Of a stretch of 64,000 nucleotides of DNA, positions 34,754-43,902 are shown in pieces. The notes under the pieces are model-generated. The model saw only the letters and a list, made by a program, of their open reading frames with translations, ran no database searches and was not told where the DNA came from. Made by a program: the position numbers and the translations under genes. The stretch covers positions 62,001 through 126,000 of the forward strand of contig NZ_CAIJCS010000014.1 of NCBI RefSeq assembly GCF_903819165.1. The letters run 5' to 3'. Numbering within the stretch: position 1 is the first letter of the stretch; each line of letters begins with the position of its first letter. The stretch comes from Aedoeadaptatus nemausensis (lineage in GTDB: Bacteria > Bacillota > Clostridia > Tissierellales > Peptoniphilaceae).

Positions 34754-34779
34754 GGAAGGCGGAAAGCCTTCCTTTTTTT
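34752..34779 (+). terminator. Intrinsic terminator after the amidase gene
   Basis: A 9-bp perfect stem, 34752-34760 with 34766-34774, five-base loop and Ts to 34779. The Shine-Dalgarno of rdgB (AAGGAG) starts immediately after. Confidence 0.9.
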
Positions 34780-34790
34780 AAGGAGTAAGT

Positions 34791-35369
34791 ATGAAAATTA
34801 TATTATCTACAGATAATGCCCATAAATTAAAAGAAATTGCAGAATTATTGGACGGAAAAGTGGAGCTATTGAGCAAGACGGAGGCTGGTTATGGCGATAT
34901 TCATCCGGTAGAGGACGGAGATACCTTAGAAGCCAATGCTCTTATTAAAATTAAAGACATTCAATCAGGCGCTGAGGACTTTATTATCGGAGATGATACA
35001 GGTCTTTTTGTCCGTGCATTAAATGGTGAACCGGGTGTGTATTCCGCTCGCTATGCAGGAGCTGAGGGAAATGACGAGAAAAACAGAACAAAGCTATTAA
35101 AGGCACTGGAGGGGATCGAGGATCGTTCCGCCTATTTTAAAACAGTCATCGCCGTTAAACATGGAAATGAAACCTACACGGTGGAAGGCATTTGTTCGGG
35201 TCGAATTACAGAAGAAGAAAGAGGGGATGCAGGCTTTGGCTACGATCCGATCTTTGTTCCGAATGGCGAAGAAAAAACTTTTGCAGAAATGACCGATGAC
35301 GAGAAGAACAAGATCAGCCACAGAGGCCGTGCTTTACAGGCTTTTATTAAATCTATTAATTTGGCATAA
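34791..35369 (+). CDS. rdgB: XTP/dITP diphosphatase (Ham1 family)
   Basis: This 192-residue enzyme hydrolyses non-canonical purine nucleotides such as dITP and XTP. The N-terminal STDNAHKLKEI and the later DDTGLFVRALNGEPGVYSARYAG segment are typical, as are the C-terminal GFGYDPIFVP and SHRGRAL. The ATG follows AAGGAG. No separate promoter is seen after the amidase terminator. Confidence 0.95.
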   Translation: MKIILSTDNAHKLKEIAELLDGKVELLSKTEAGYGDIHPVEDGDTLEANALIKIKDIQSGAEDFIIGDDTGLFVRALNGEPGVYSARYAGAEGNDEKNRTKLLKALEGIEDRSAYFKTVIAVKHGNETYTVEGICSGRITEEERGDAGFGYDPIFVPNGEEKTFAEMTDDEKNKISHRGRALQAFIKSINLA

Positions 35370-35374
35370 ACCAT

Positions 35375-35403
35375 TTGACAGAATCTTAAATCGATGTTAA
35401 TAT
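35375..35403 (+). promoter_or_regulatory. Promoter for the tRNA-His/tRNA-Leu pair
   Basis: TTGACA at 35375-35380, a 17-bp spacer and TAATAT at 35398-35403 with an extended TGT. It begins six bases after rdgB. Confidence 0.8.
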
Positions 35404-35423
35404 ATATCCATCGTCAAAATTGT

Positions 35424-35501
35424 GGTGGGTATGGCCTAGTCGGTTAAGGCGCCAGATTGTGGTCCTGGAGACCGTGGGTTCGATTCCCACTATCCACCCC
35501 A
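35424..35501 (+). tRNA. tRNA-His (GTG)
   Basis: A complete cloverleaf folds here. The acceptor stem has one G-T wobble, and a G at position -1 can pair with C73, the hallmark of tRNA-His. The anticodon is GTG, the T-loop is TTCGATT and the 3-prime CCA is encoded. The D-stem is GCCT/AGGC. The closing pair of the anticodon stem (31-39) is A-C and does not pair. Confidence 0.95.
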
Positions 35502-35538
35502 TAATCCTTTAAGGATTTAACTCGCTTCGGCGAGTTCT

Positions 35539-35622
35539 GCGGGAATGGCGGAATTGGCAGACGCGCTAGACTTAGGATCTAGTGTCTTTGACGTGGGGGT
35601 TCAAGTCCTCTTTCCCGCACCA
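35539..35622 (+). tRNA. tRNA-Leu (TAG)
   Basis: An 84-nucleotide class II tRNA with a 7-bp acceptor stem, an anticodon stem CTAGA/TCTAG, anticodon TAG, a variable arm, a GGTTCAAGTCC T-arm and an encoded CCA. It follows tRNA-His by 37 bases that hold a small hairpin (35519-35536), probably a processing site. Confidence 0.95.
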
Positions 35623-35654
35623 ATTATCATGCGATTTCGACGATAACGTATGGC

Positions 35655-35692
35655 AACGACACCTTCGAGAGAGGGTGTCGTTTTTTATTTTT
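35655..35692 (+). terminator. Intrinsic terminator of the tRNA unit
   Basis: A 9-bp stem (35655-35663 with 35674-35682), a ten-base loop and a T-rich tract to 35692. From here to the plsX promoter at 35802 the sequence is A/T rich with no gene. Confidence 0.9.
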
Positions 35693-35801
35693 AATTTCAA
35701 TCGGGTTTTACTTAATAAAAGATTAATTAGGATGTATATATTTGGATACCATTATAAAAAAGTAGTATTTCAAGCATTTATCTTCTTTATTATGCTTTCT
35801 G

Positions 35802-35831
35802 TTGAAGAAAGTGTCCCGTTTATATTACAAT
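35802..35831 (+). promoter_or_regulatory. Promoter for plsX-acpP-rnc
   Basis: TTGAAG at 35802-35807 and TACAAT at 35826-35831 with an 18-bp spacer. The gap after the tRNA terminator requires a new promoter here. Confidence 0.65.
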
Positions 35832-35843
35832 GATGAAGATAGT

Positions 35844-35856
35844 GCACAGACTGTGC
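35844..35856. promoter_or_regulatory. Palindrome after the plsX promoter, possible operator
   Basis: GCACAG, one base, CTGTGC form a perfect 13-base palindrome starting about 12 bases after the -10, covering the predicted start of transcription. It could be an operator for a fatty-acid regulator or a small mRNA hairpin. It does not match the Bacillus FapR box that I know. Confidence 0.45.
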
Positions 35857-35880
35857 GTAAATTGATATAAAGGGGTTATT

Positions 35881-36816
35881 ATGAGAATAGCATATGATTG
35901 TCAGGGTGGAGATAATGCACCTGAAGCGATAGTGCGAGGCGCATTAAAAGCTGCCGAGGAATTCAACTGCACGCCATTATTTTATGGGGATGCAGAAAAT
36001 ATAAAAAAGATTGAAGGTGTGGATCCGGACTGTGTGATCCACTGTAGCGAATCCATCGAAGGTGATGAAAGCCCGACCATGGCCATTCGCAAAAAGAAAG
36101 ACAGTGCTATCGTTCGTTCCTTCTTCGATTTAAAAGAAGGCCGCGTCGACGGTGTCGTAAGTGCCGGCAGTACGGGTGCCTTACTCGCAGGCGGTATGTT
36201 TATCGTTAAACGGCAAGAAGGCGTGGAAAGAGCTGCTCTTCCTGTTATTTTAAATATAGGAACTCAAACGAAGTTATTATTAGATGTAGGCGCCAATATG
36301 GACGCTTCGCCGGAAGTACTATTAAGCTTTGCAAAAATGGGCATAGAGTATTTATCTAATGTGGAAGGAATTAAAGATCCTTCAGTGGGCCTACTGAACG
36401 TGGGAACGGAAAAGGGTAAAGGCAATCGCCAAGTGAAAGAAGCTTACGAACTTTTTGAAGAGGCCCTACCGAATTTTTATGGCAATGTGGAGGCGCGCGA
36501 CGTCTTATTTCACGGTAGCGATGTTATTGTATGCGACGGTTTCGCCGGTAATGTCATGCTGAAAAGTATGGAGGGAGTTATCGGATACGTTCAGCACGGA
36601 ATGAAAGCCGCTATATCGCGTGAAGATTGTACCCCCGAAATGCGAGCTTGGGTCGGGAATTTTGCTAAGGAAACACTCGGGGCTCTCGATTACAATCGTT
36701 ATGGCGGTGTGCCCCTGCTAGGACTCGAAAAACCTGTATTTAAGGCCCACGGATCGTCCGACGAAGCTGCTGTTCTGTCGGCTACACGAGCGCTAATAAA
36801 AATGATCAAAGAGTAA
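35881..36816 (+). CDS. plsX: Phosphate acyltransferase PlsX
   Basis: This 311-residue peripheral membrane enzyme turns acyl-ACP into acyl-phosphate for phospholipid synthesis. MRIAYDCQGGDNAPEAIVRG at the N-terminus, DGVVSAGSTGALLAGG near residue 95 and VCDGFAGNVMLKS near 215 are family motifs. The next gene is acpP, its substrate carrier, 13 bases away. The AGGGG Shine-Dalgarno is modest. Confidence 0.96.
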   Translation: MRIAYDCQGGDNAPEAIVRGALKAAEEFNCTPLFYGDAENIKKIEGVDPDCVIHCSESIEGDESPTMAIRKKKDSAIVRSFFDLKEGRVDGVVSAGSTGALLAGGMFIVKRQEGVERAALPVILNIGTQTKLLLDVGANMDASPEVLLSFAKMGIEYLSNVEGIKDPSVGLLNVGTEKGKGNRQVKEAYELFEEALPNFYGNVEARDVLFHGSDVIVCDGFAGNVMLKSMEGVIGYVQHGMKAAISREDCTPEMRAWVGNFAKETLGALDYNRYGGVPLLGLEKPVFKAHGSSDEAAVLSATRALIKMIKE

Positions 36817-36829
36817 GAGGAGGATAATC

Positions 36830-37060
36830 ATGATTAAAGATAAAGTTTTAAATATTATTGCAGAGCAACTTAATATGGAGCCGGAAGATCTGGAACCTGA
36901 AATGGATTTTGTCGATGATTTAAACCAAGATTCCATCGAGCTCGTGGAGTTGATCATGAGTTTGGAAGATGAATTCGGCATCGAAGTGGACGAAGAAAAA
37001 TTGGAACAGGTTCGTACTGTCGGCGATGTTCTTGATCTCGTAGAGGAATTGGATCTTTAG
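36830..37060 (+). CDS. acpP: Acyl carrier protein
   Basis: A 76-residue acidic protein. The phosphopantetheine attachment Ser is residue 35 in DSIEL, with the standard four-helix pattern around it. AGGAGG precedes the ATG. It sits between plsX and rnc as in most Bacillota. Confidence 0.96.
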   Translation: MIKDKVLNIIAEQLNMEPEDLEPEMDFVDDLNQDSIELVELIMSLEDEFGIEVDEEKLEQVRTVGDVLDLVEELDL

Positions 37061-37731
37061 TGGATTTTGCTGTACTCGAAGAGAAAATAGGGATTGTCTT
37101 TAACGACAAATCTCTACTGGAGGCGGCTTTTACCCATAAAACCTATTCCAAGGAAAAGAATACGAGTTCTTACGAACGTTTGGAATTTTTAGGCGATAGT
37201 GTCTTAAACTTTATCGTAGGCGATTTTTTATTTCATCGCGGACAGTACGATGAGGGTGGGCTGACGAAGTATCGTGCCGCCTTTGTTCGAGAAAAGTCTT
37301 TAAAACGTGTAGCTCGCGACTTGAATCTGGAGGACTTCCTATTAATGGGAGAGGAACTTCGTCGAGATGAAAAGTATAATGTTCAAATCGACGATTTGTA
37401 TGAATCTCTTGTAGCGGCGATTTATCTCGATAAAGGTTTTATGACAGCGAAAGGTTTTGTAGAAAGGACTCTTCTGCAATATGATGTTACAATCGACGAC
37501 GATTACAAATCTCGGGCACAAGAAATCATGCAAAAAAGATATCGCGATAATGTCTTAAATTATAAGACCTATGAAATCAATCCTTCAGCTCTCGGAGATG
37601 AAGATCGATTTGAGGCGGAAGTATGGGTTTCTCATGAAAAATTGGCGACAGGCAGAGGACGCAATAAAAAGAGCGCCGAAAACAGCGCCGCAAGAGTACT
37701 GATAGAAAAGATAGACCATGGCGAAGTGTAA
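37060..37731 (+). CDS. rnc: Ribonuclease III
   Basis: This 223-residue double-strand RNA endonuclease processes rRNA precursors and mRNAs. The catalytic motif ERLEFLGDSVLNF is near residue 40, the second acidic cluster is in YESLVAAIYLDKG, and the C-terminal double-strand RNA binding domain ends ENSAARVLIEKI. The GTG start overlaps the acpP stop (TAGTG), so translation is coupled. It overlaps the next gene by 14 bases. Confidence 0.95.
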   Translation: MDFAVLEEKIGIVFNDKSLLEAAFTHKTYSKEKNTSSYERLEFLGDSVLNFIVGDFLFHRGQYDEGGLTKYRAAFVREKSLKRVARDLNLEDFLLMGEELRRDEKYNVQIDDLYESLVAAIYLDKGFMTAKGFVERTLLQYDVTIDDDYKSRAQEIMQKRYRDNVLNYKTYEINPSALGDEDRFEAEVWVSHEKLATGRGRNKKSAENSAARVLIEKIDHGEV

Positions 37732-38689
37732 TATTATTCCCATTTTTATTCCCTTTTCAGGTTGCCCTGTTAAGTGTATTTATTGCGATCAAAATCGTAT
37801 TACCGGGACTACTACCTATAAAACCGGAGAAGATGTTCGAGAAGAAATTCTGGAGGGACTTAGCCGAACAGGAAGCAAGCCGGCGGAGTTGGCTTTCTAC
37901 GGCGGTACCTTCACGATGCTGCCTTTGGAGCGTCAAGACGAGTTGCTGTCTCCTGTCCAAGACTTTATACGAAGCGGCGAAATTTCATCGATCCGCATGT
38001 CGACGCGGCCTGAAAAACTAACTGATGATGACATGATCCGTCTAAAGAGAGCGGGGGTAAAGATTATCGAGTTCGGCATTCAATCTATTGATAAAGAAGT
38101 GCTGGATCGATCCAGGCGCGGATTAGATTTAGAGATTATGGAAGAAGCGGTGTGCCTTACGAAAAATCACGGACTATCCATAGGGCTTCAGCAAATGATC
38201 GGCCTCCCTGCGGACTCTTTAGAAAGAGATTTGAAGACCGCGGAGTGGATTGCCAAGTACGCCGACTTCGTAAGAATTTATTCTACGGTAGTGTTTGAAA
38301 ACACGGATCTTTATGATAATTATCTCGAGGGGAGCTACCGACCTCTCTCAATTGAAGAGGCTATTAACATTGCAGCGGATCTTTTGGATTTTTACGAACT
38401 TAAGAATATTCCCGTTATTCGCGTAGGTCTTCCGCAAATGGAGCGTGAAGATTACATCGCCGGACCTTATCATGATAATTTCAGGGAATTTGCCGAATCG
38501 AAACGGCGAACCGAGAAACTGATTGACGAGTATTCGTCGATCAAAGAAATCGTAGCCTCTTCGCGGGAAATTAATCGAATCATAGGCCCGAGGGGATACG
38601 GACGAAAACTTTTAGAAAACCGGTACGGTCCTATACGCTTCAAAGTTTACGAAGGCAAGATGGATGACGTACGGATAAAAGAAAGATGA
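37718..38689 (+). CDS. Radical SAM protein, Elp3-like family
   Basis: This 323-residue radical SAM enzyme has a [4Fe-4S] motif C16-x3-C20-x2-C23 (GCPVKCIYCDQN) followed by LAFYGGTFTML. Members with this exact position, between rnc and smc, are common in clostridia and are described as Elp3-like or oxygen-independent coproporphyrinogen oxidase-like; the substrate is not established. There is no acetyltransferase domain as in true Elp3. It overlaps rnc by 14 bases and precedes smc by 4. Confidence 0.88.
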   Translation: MAKCNIIPIFIPFSGCPVKCIYCDQNRITGTTTYKTGEDVREEILEGLSRTGSKPAELAFYGGTFTMLPLERQDELLSPVQDFIRSGEISSIRMSTRPEKLTDDDMIRLKRAGVKIIEFGIQSIDKEVLDRSRRGLDLEIMEEAVCLTKNHGLSIGLQQMIGLPADSLERDLKTAEWIAKYADFVRIYSTVVFENTDLYDNYLEGSYRPLSIEEAINIAADLLDFYELKNIPVIRVGLPQMEREDYIAGPYHDNFREFAESKRRTEKLIDEYSSIKEIVASSREINRIIGPRGYGRKLLENRYGPIRFKVYEGKMDDVRIKER

Positions 38690-38693
38690 TGTT

Positions 38694-41600
38694 ATGCACT
38701 TAATTGAAATGGAATTATACGGCTTTAAGTCCTTTGCCAAACGTACCCGAATTCAATTTTCCGAAGATATTACCGCCATCGTAGGCCCTAACGGAAGTGG
38801 TAAGAGTAATATAGTGGATGCGATTATGTGGGCTCTCGGCGAATCCAGCGTAAAACAATTGCGTGGAAATAAGATGGAAGACGTTATCTTTAGCGGCACC
38901 GATCGGCAACAAGGGGTTAATTATGCAGAGGTCGTCCTCACTTTCGACAATAAGGACGGCTTTTTTGATTTACCTTATGAAGAACTTTCCATCTCCAGAA
39001 AATATTTTCGATCCGGAGAGAGTCAATACGCTATTAATAAAAAACGAGTGCGTCAGAAAGATATTCGCGAAATTTTCCTCGATACGGGTATAGGCAAAAA
39101 CGGATATTCTTTTATCGGTCAGGGACAAATTGATGAAATTCTGTCTACTCGTCCCCAAGATCGTCGCCATGCTTTTGAAGAAGCGGCGGGCGTATCGAAA
39201 TATAAACTTCGGAAAGAAGAAACGGTTCGAAATTTAACGAAAACATCTGATCACATCGATCGAATCGACGATATTTATTCCGAGCTATTAAGTCGTCGCG
39301 AGGAGATGGAAGAGCGGAAAGAAAAAGCCTTGGCTCTAAAAGCCCTCCAAAAAGATTTTCACCTTTATACTTATGCCCTCGCTCTTCGCGAGTCGAAAAC
39401 TTCATATGAAAAGCGGGAAAAAATCACTGAGTCCTTGAAAAAGATTGAAAGGGAGCGAGACGAAGAGCGTTCCATTTTTAGTGCCAAAGAAAGGGAACAG
39501 AAAGCTTTAGAAGAAAGTTTGGAGTCTTTCACCAATAGAGAAACGCAACTTCGCGATGATCTTTTAGAACTTGTACAGAAGAAAGAACAACTTTCAGGTC
39601 TTTTACAATTAAAACATGAGCAGCAGGAGAGTTTAGCGGGCCGTATTTCCCATGAAAAAGCAAGGGCGGAACAATTTCGAAATGAAACCCGAAATCTCGA
39701 AGAGGAATTGAATAAAATTGATGCACTCTTAGAAGAAGCCAAAAAAAACCGAGATGAAAAGCAGGAGGAAATCGCCGGTATAGAAGACTCTCTCGAAAAA
39801 CTGAGAGAAAGAGTAAGTTTACGAGACGAGGGAGAAAGAAGTCGTCAAGCGAAAGAGGATCAATTGAGAGATCGTCGCCACGATGCCGAATCACGTAAAC
39901 AGGCATTGGATTATTTGCTCGCCGAACGTCGTGAACGCTTGGACAGATTAAATGAGCGAAAAGGTCAGTTGGACGGCGAGCACGAAGCTTTAAAGCTATC
40001 TTTAAATGATTATTCGGCAAAAGATGAGGCTCTGAAAGAGAAACTGAAAGTTCTCGGCGATAAAACCGCAAACATACAAGATCATCTTAATGATTCAAAA
40101 GAAGGCATTGCGGCCCTCGATAACGAGGTCATGCCACTCAGACTGAAGATAGAATCCCTATTGCGCGAGAGAGATTACCTCGTTAGGCTGAAAGATAATC
40201 ACGAGGGGTTTCAATATGCCGTCAAGCAATTTTTAAAGTCCTATGATTACGAACATTTTGCTCATTCTGTCGTAGGGCCGGTAGCGGAATCCTTTGTTAT
40301 CGATCCCGATTACGCACTGGCTGTTTCAACGGCCCTTGGTTTTAGCGGTCAAAATATTATTTTAAAAGATGATCGCCATATCGGCGATATTCTCGCTTAT
40401 TTAAAACGTAAAAAGTTGGGACGCATAACATTTCTGCCCATTAATAATTTAAAGATTCGCTCCGTAGAAAGAGGACTCGAACAGCAGAGCTCTGTCAGTT
40501 TCAAAGTAGCATCGGACTGTATTCAATGCAACGAGGAAATTCGCCCTGTGGCACTTCATTTACTCGGGCGTATTTTACTCGTTGAAAATGCAGAAGACGG
40601 AAAAAGGCTGGCTAAAGATTTAAACTACAGATACCGCATCGTTACGAAGGAGGGGGAAGTATTCCAGGCCGGCGGCGCCGTCACGGGCGGTCAGTCGAAA
40701 AATACTTCCGTCGACCTGTACAACCGGGACGGAGAAATAGCGAAAAAAGAGCGGGGAAAAAAAGCGGCGGAAAAAGAACTCCGTCTTTTAGAGAGTCGAC
40801 GGGAAGAAATGATTCGAGATCTGCAAAAGAGTGAAGAAAATCTCCGAGATTCCATTGCTCAATTTAAAGATCAGGAAGCGGCTAAGCATAAAATAGAAGA
40901 AACTCTTCGTAGATTAGCTTCATCCATAAATAATAGCGTGGATCAAGTCGCATCCATTAATAGCGAAGTTAAAAAAGAGAAAGAAGCTATAGCAAGAGAT
41001 AACGCGGAGTGCGAAGAAAAGCAGTCTATTTTGGAGGACATCGATAACGATCTGGCTGCCTTATGCCAGGTTTCGGGAGCTGAAGATAGCGCTTTAACTG
41101 AAGAGTTGGAAACGATGCGCGATTTGCTTACTGAAGAGAAAGTGGTGCATCAAAAGCTTATTGCCCGTTGTCGCGAAACAGAGATCGAGCGAGATCAATC
41201 GAAAGGACGTCTTAACTATTTGCAGAAAGAAATAGAAACTGCACAAGCCAATATAGATGAAATAAGCGGAGAGCTTCATAAGGTAAAATTGATAATCGAC
41301 GAACAGTCTCCGAAATCGGATACACTAGAAGAAAGAAAATCATCTTTAGAGAAAGAGTTGGAAAAGCTCCACGACGATTACGGCCTAAGCCGTCAAGAAC
41401 TCAAGGATTTAGGCGACGAGCTCAATATATTGAGAGAATCCATTTTCTCGAAAGAAAAAGAATTGGTGAGTTTAAATAATCGCCTTGAAGATGCAGAAAA
41501 AGCTTATGCTGATTCGACCGATCAATTACAGACCATGGAAACTCCTGAAGAGCTCGAAAAGATTGAGAATGAATCTATAACGAGTTTGCGACAAAAATCG

Positions 41601-42257
41601 AAGAAACTATCCGATGAAATTAACATTATCGGGCCTGTTGACGGGGACGCTCTCGAGCAATACGAAGAGTGGAACGATCGGGTGAGCTTCCTATCGAATC
41701 AGAGAGAAGATCTTCTACTTTCTAAGGAAAAGCTGGAAAAAATGATTCGTCAACTGGATAGGGAAATGCGCAAGCAATTAGACGAAGCGGTGGTCTTAAT
41801 TAACGGCTACTTTAATGATATTTTCAAGCAACTTTTCCAAGGCGGGGAAGCTTCTTTGGCTTGGGAAGAGGGAGATATATTAGAGGCGGGCATTTTAATT
41901 TCCGCTCGTCCTCCCGGAAAAAAACTCCAGTCTTTAAGTTTGCTATCCGGAGGGGAGCGGTCTATGACGGCCGTAGCTCTTTTATTCGCTCTGTTGAAGA
42001 TGCGTCAATCTCCCTTCTGTATCGTAGATGAAATCGACGCAGCACTGGACGACGCCAATATTAGGCGCTATTCGCATTATGTAAAAAATATCGACGATAT
42101 GCAGTTTATAATGATTACCCACCGTAAACAGACCATGGAAATGGCCAACCAGCTTTACGGCGTCACAATGGAAGAGAAAGGAATTTCCAGAATTTTATTC
42201 TTAGAATTAGAGGAGGTCGAAAAACATGTTGGAGTGGCTGAAAAAGAAATTCAATAA
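38694..42257 (+). CDS. smc: Chromosome segregation protein SMC
   Basis: This 1187-residue chromosome organiser is of normal length. Walker A GPNGSGKSNIVDA is at residues about 31-43. It has two long coiled coils around a hinge near 510-650, the signature LSLLSGGERSMTAVALLFA near 1080 and Walker B PFCIVDEIDAALDD. It forms condensin with ScpA and ScpB, which are not in the window. It overlaps ftsY by 32 bases. Confidence 0.97.
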   Translation: MHLIEMELYGFKSFAKRTRIQFSEDITAIVGPNGSGKSNIVDAIMWALGESSVKQLRGNKMEDVIFSGTDRQQGVNYAEVVLTFDNKDGFFDLPYEELSISRKYFRSGESQYAINKKRVRQKDIREIFLDTGIGKNGYSFIGQGQIDEILSTRPQDRRHAFEEAAGVSKYKLRKEETVRNLTKTSDHIDRIDDIYSELLSRREEMEERKEKALALKALQKDFHLYTYALALRESKTSYEKREKITESLKKIERERDEERSIFSAKEREQKALEESLESFTNRETQLRDDLLELVQKKEQLSGLLQLKHEQQESLAGRISHEKARAEQFRNETRNLEEELNKIDALLEEAKKNRDEKQEEIAGIEDSLEKLRERVSLRDEGERSRQAKEDQLRDRRHDAESRKQALDYLLAERRERLDRLNERKGQLDGEHEALKLSLNDYSAKDEALKEKLKVLGDKTANIQDHLNDSKEGIAALDNEVMPLRLKIESLLRERDYLVRLKDNHEGFQYAVKQFLKSYDYEHFAHSVVGPVAESFVIDPDYALAVSTALGFSGQNIILKDDRHIGDILAYLKRKKLGRITFLPINNLKIRSVERGLEQQSSVSFKVASDCIQCNEEIRPVALHLLGRILLVENAEDGKRLAKDLNYRYRIVTKEGEVFQAGGAVTGGQSKNTSVDLYNRDGEIAKKERGKKAAEKELRLLESRREEMIRDLQKSEENLRDSIAQFKDQEAAKHKIEETLRRLASSINNSVDQVASINSEVKKEKEAIARDNAECEEKQSILEDIDNDLAALCQVSGAEDSALTEELETMRDLLTEEKVVHQKLIARCRETEIERDQSKGRLNYLQKEIETAQANIDEISGELHKVKLIIDEQSPKSDTLEERKSSLEKELEKLHDDYGLSRQELKDLGDELNILRESIFSKEKELVSLNNRLEDAEKAYADSTDQLQTMETPEELEKIENESITSLRQKSKKLSDEINIIGPVDGDALEQYEEWNDRVSFLSNQREDLLLSKEKLEKMIRQLDREMRKQLDEAVVLINGYFNDIFKQLFQGGEASLAWEEGDILEAGILISARPPGKKLQSLSLLSGGERSMTAVALLFALLKMRQSPFCIVDEIDAALDDANIRRYSHYVKNIDDMQFIMITHRKQTMEMANQLYGVTMEEKGISRILFLELEEVEKHVGVAEKEIQ

Positions 42258-43824
42258 AAACGAAGAGGATGTTGAAACAAAAGAAGAGACTGGCAAGGAA
42301 GAAGCGGAAGTATCCGACGAGGTTCAAGATGAACCTGAAGCTGTAGAAGCTGATACCAAAGAATCTGATGAATCTTTAACGAAGGAAACCGAAATTGTCG
42401 ATCCGGAGACAGAAGCTGATGAAGAAATTAAAGAAGAGACTAAGAAAGCTCCCGAAGAAAATTTAATCACGGAAAAATATTCTTTTGATAATAAAGAAAA
42501 AACTGGCGAAACTGTAGCAGAAGAAACTCTCGAAATAGAGGAAGAGCCTTTAGGCGAAGAACAACTGGAGGCTGAAGAAATTGTAGAGTCGAGAAAAGAG
42601 GAGAACTTAGTCGATGAAGAAGTTTTTGAAACTACCGAAGACTTTCAAACTCATAAAGTAGAAGAGGAAGTTATTGCGGTCTCTGAAAACGAAGAGATTA
42701 TCGAGCCAAAGCTTACTTTTGAAGTTGACACTGTTGAAGAATTATCCGAAGAAGATGAAAAAGATTCCGAGGAAGTAAAAGAAGACTTCGTCGATAAGAG
42801 TCTTGAATCGAAGGCGGATGAGAACGCGAACGAAAACGATTCAGCAGCGGAATCGGAAATAACTGAATCTGTAGAAGAGGAAGAAAAACAAGAAGAAGAG
42901 AAGGTCGGTTGGTTCGGCAAATTAAAAGCGGGGCTCTCCAAAACTCGCGACGATATGAACTACAAGATCAATGATATCTTGGGGAATTACGTGAAAATCG
43001 ACGAGGATATGATCGAGGACTTGGAAGATCTCTTAATCTCTTCCGATATAGGCATGGAAACTACCATGTTGCTTATCGATAATCTCCGCGACAGTATTCG
43101 CGAACAACAAATTCAAGACCCGAATGATGTTAAACCTCTTCTAGCTGAAGAAATTCGAAAGATTTTAGAAAAGAATGAAGAAGACCATCGTTTAAATCTG
43201 GATATCTCTCCTTCCATTATTCTGATCGTCGGCGTCAATGGTGTAGGGAAAACTACGACGATCGGTAAACTTGCCCATAGATTAAAGGGCGAAGGTAAAT
43301 CCGTGCTAATTGCTGCAGCGGATACATTCCGTGCCGCCGCCATCGAGCAAGTGGAAACATGGGGAGAGCGGTCGGGCGTGCCGGTGATCAGCCATAAAGA
43401 GGGAGCAGATCCTGCTGCCGTCGTCTTCGATGCTATTCAAGCACAAAAAGCCAGAAACATCGACGTATTGATTTGTGACACGGCGGGACGTCTGCACAAT
43501 AAGAAAAATCTTATGAATGAGTTGGAAAAAATCCATCGCATTATCGAAAAAGAATCTCCCGACGCACAGAAAGAATCTCTCCTGGTACTCGATGCAACTA
43601 CCGGTCAAAACGCTATTTTACAAGCCAAATCTTTCGACGAGGTAACCCATTTGACGGGAATTGTATTGACCAAGCTGGACGGTACGGCGAAAGGCGGCGT
43701 GGTGCTTCCCTTGACTCAAGAGCTGGATATTCCCATTAAGCTAATAGGTGTGGGAGAAGGCATGAACGACTTACAAGAATTCTCGGGAAAAGATTTCGCA
43801 GATGCGCTTGTAAATATAGAATAA
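42226..43824 (+). CDS. ftsY: Signal recognition particle receptor FtsY, long acidic N-terminus
   Basis: This 532-residue SRP receptor GTPase targets ribosomes to the membrane. The NG domain begins near residue 228 ([17 protein letters not shown]) and holds [31 protein letters not shown] and [10 protein letters not shown]. Before it lie about 225 residues that are almost all Glu, Asp, Lys, Ser, Thr and Val, much longer than in Bacillus. An acidic A-domain of this type occurs in Escherichia coli FtsY. The start MLEWLKKKF has a Shine-Dalgarno (GAGGAGG) inside smc. Confidence 0.96.
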   Translation: MLEWLKKKFNKNEEDVETKEETGKEEAEVSDEVQDEPEAVEADTKESDESLTKETEIVDPETEADEEIKEETKKAPEENLITEKYSFDNKEKTGETVAEETLEIEEEPLGEEQLEAEEIVESRKEENLVDEEVFETTEDFQTHKVEEEVIAVSENEEIIEPKLTFEVDTVEELSEEDEKDSEEVKEDFVDKSLESKADENANENDSAAESEITESVEEEEKQEEEKVGWFGKLKAGLSKTRDDMNYKINDILGNYVKIDEDMIEDLEDLLISSDIGMETTMLLIDNLRDSIREQQIQDPNDVKPLLAEEIRKILEKNEEDHRLNLDISPSIILIVGVNGVGKTTTIGKLAHRLKGEGKSVLIAAADTFRAAAIEQVETWGERSGVPVISHKEGADPAAVVFDAIQAQKARNIDVLICDTAGRLHNKKNLMNELEKIHRIIEKESPDAQKESLLVLDATTGQNAILQAKSFDEVTHLTGIVLTKLDGTAKGGVVLPLTQELDIPIKLIGVGEGMNDLQEFSGKDFADALVNIE

Positions 43825-43902
43825 AAAACTAAATTATTCGTTAAAACAGAATACTTTACGTAGAAATATGGTAAAACAAAAAAATAAGAGTGGGAGGTGC
43901 AT

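Noticed and set aside
35582-35833. Open frame starting inside tRNA-Leu
   Set aside because: It begins in the tRNA and crosses the terminator and the plsX promoter; no ribosome site.
42651-42941. Ser-rich open frame on the minus strand
   Set aside because: It is the reverse complement of the Glu/Asp-rich codons of ftsY; it has no promoter or ribosome site.
43825-43902. Promoter for alr
   Set aside because: A TGGTAAAAC at 43869-43877 could be an extended -10, but no -35 is visible and the evidence is too weak to list it.
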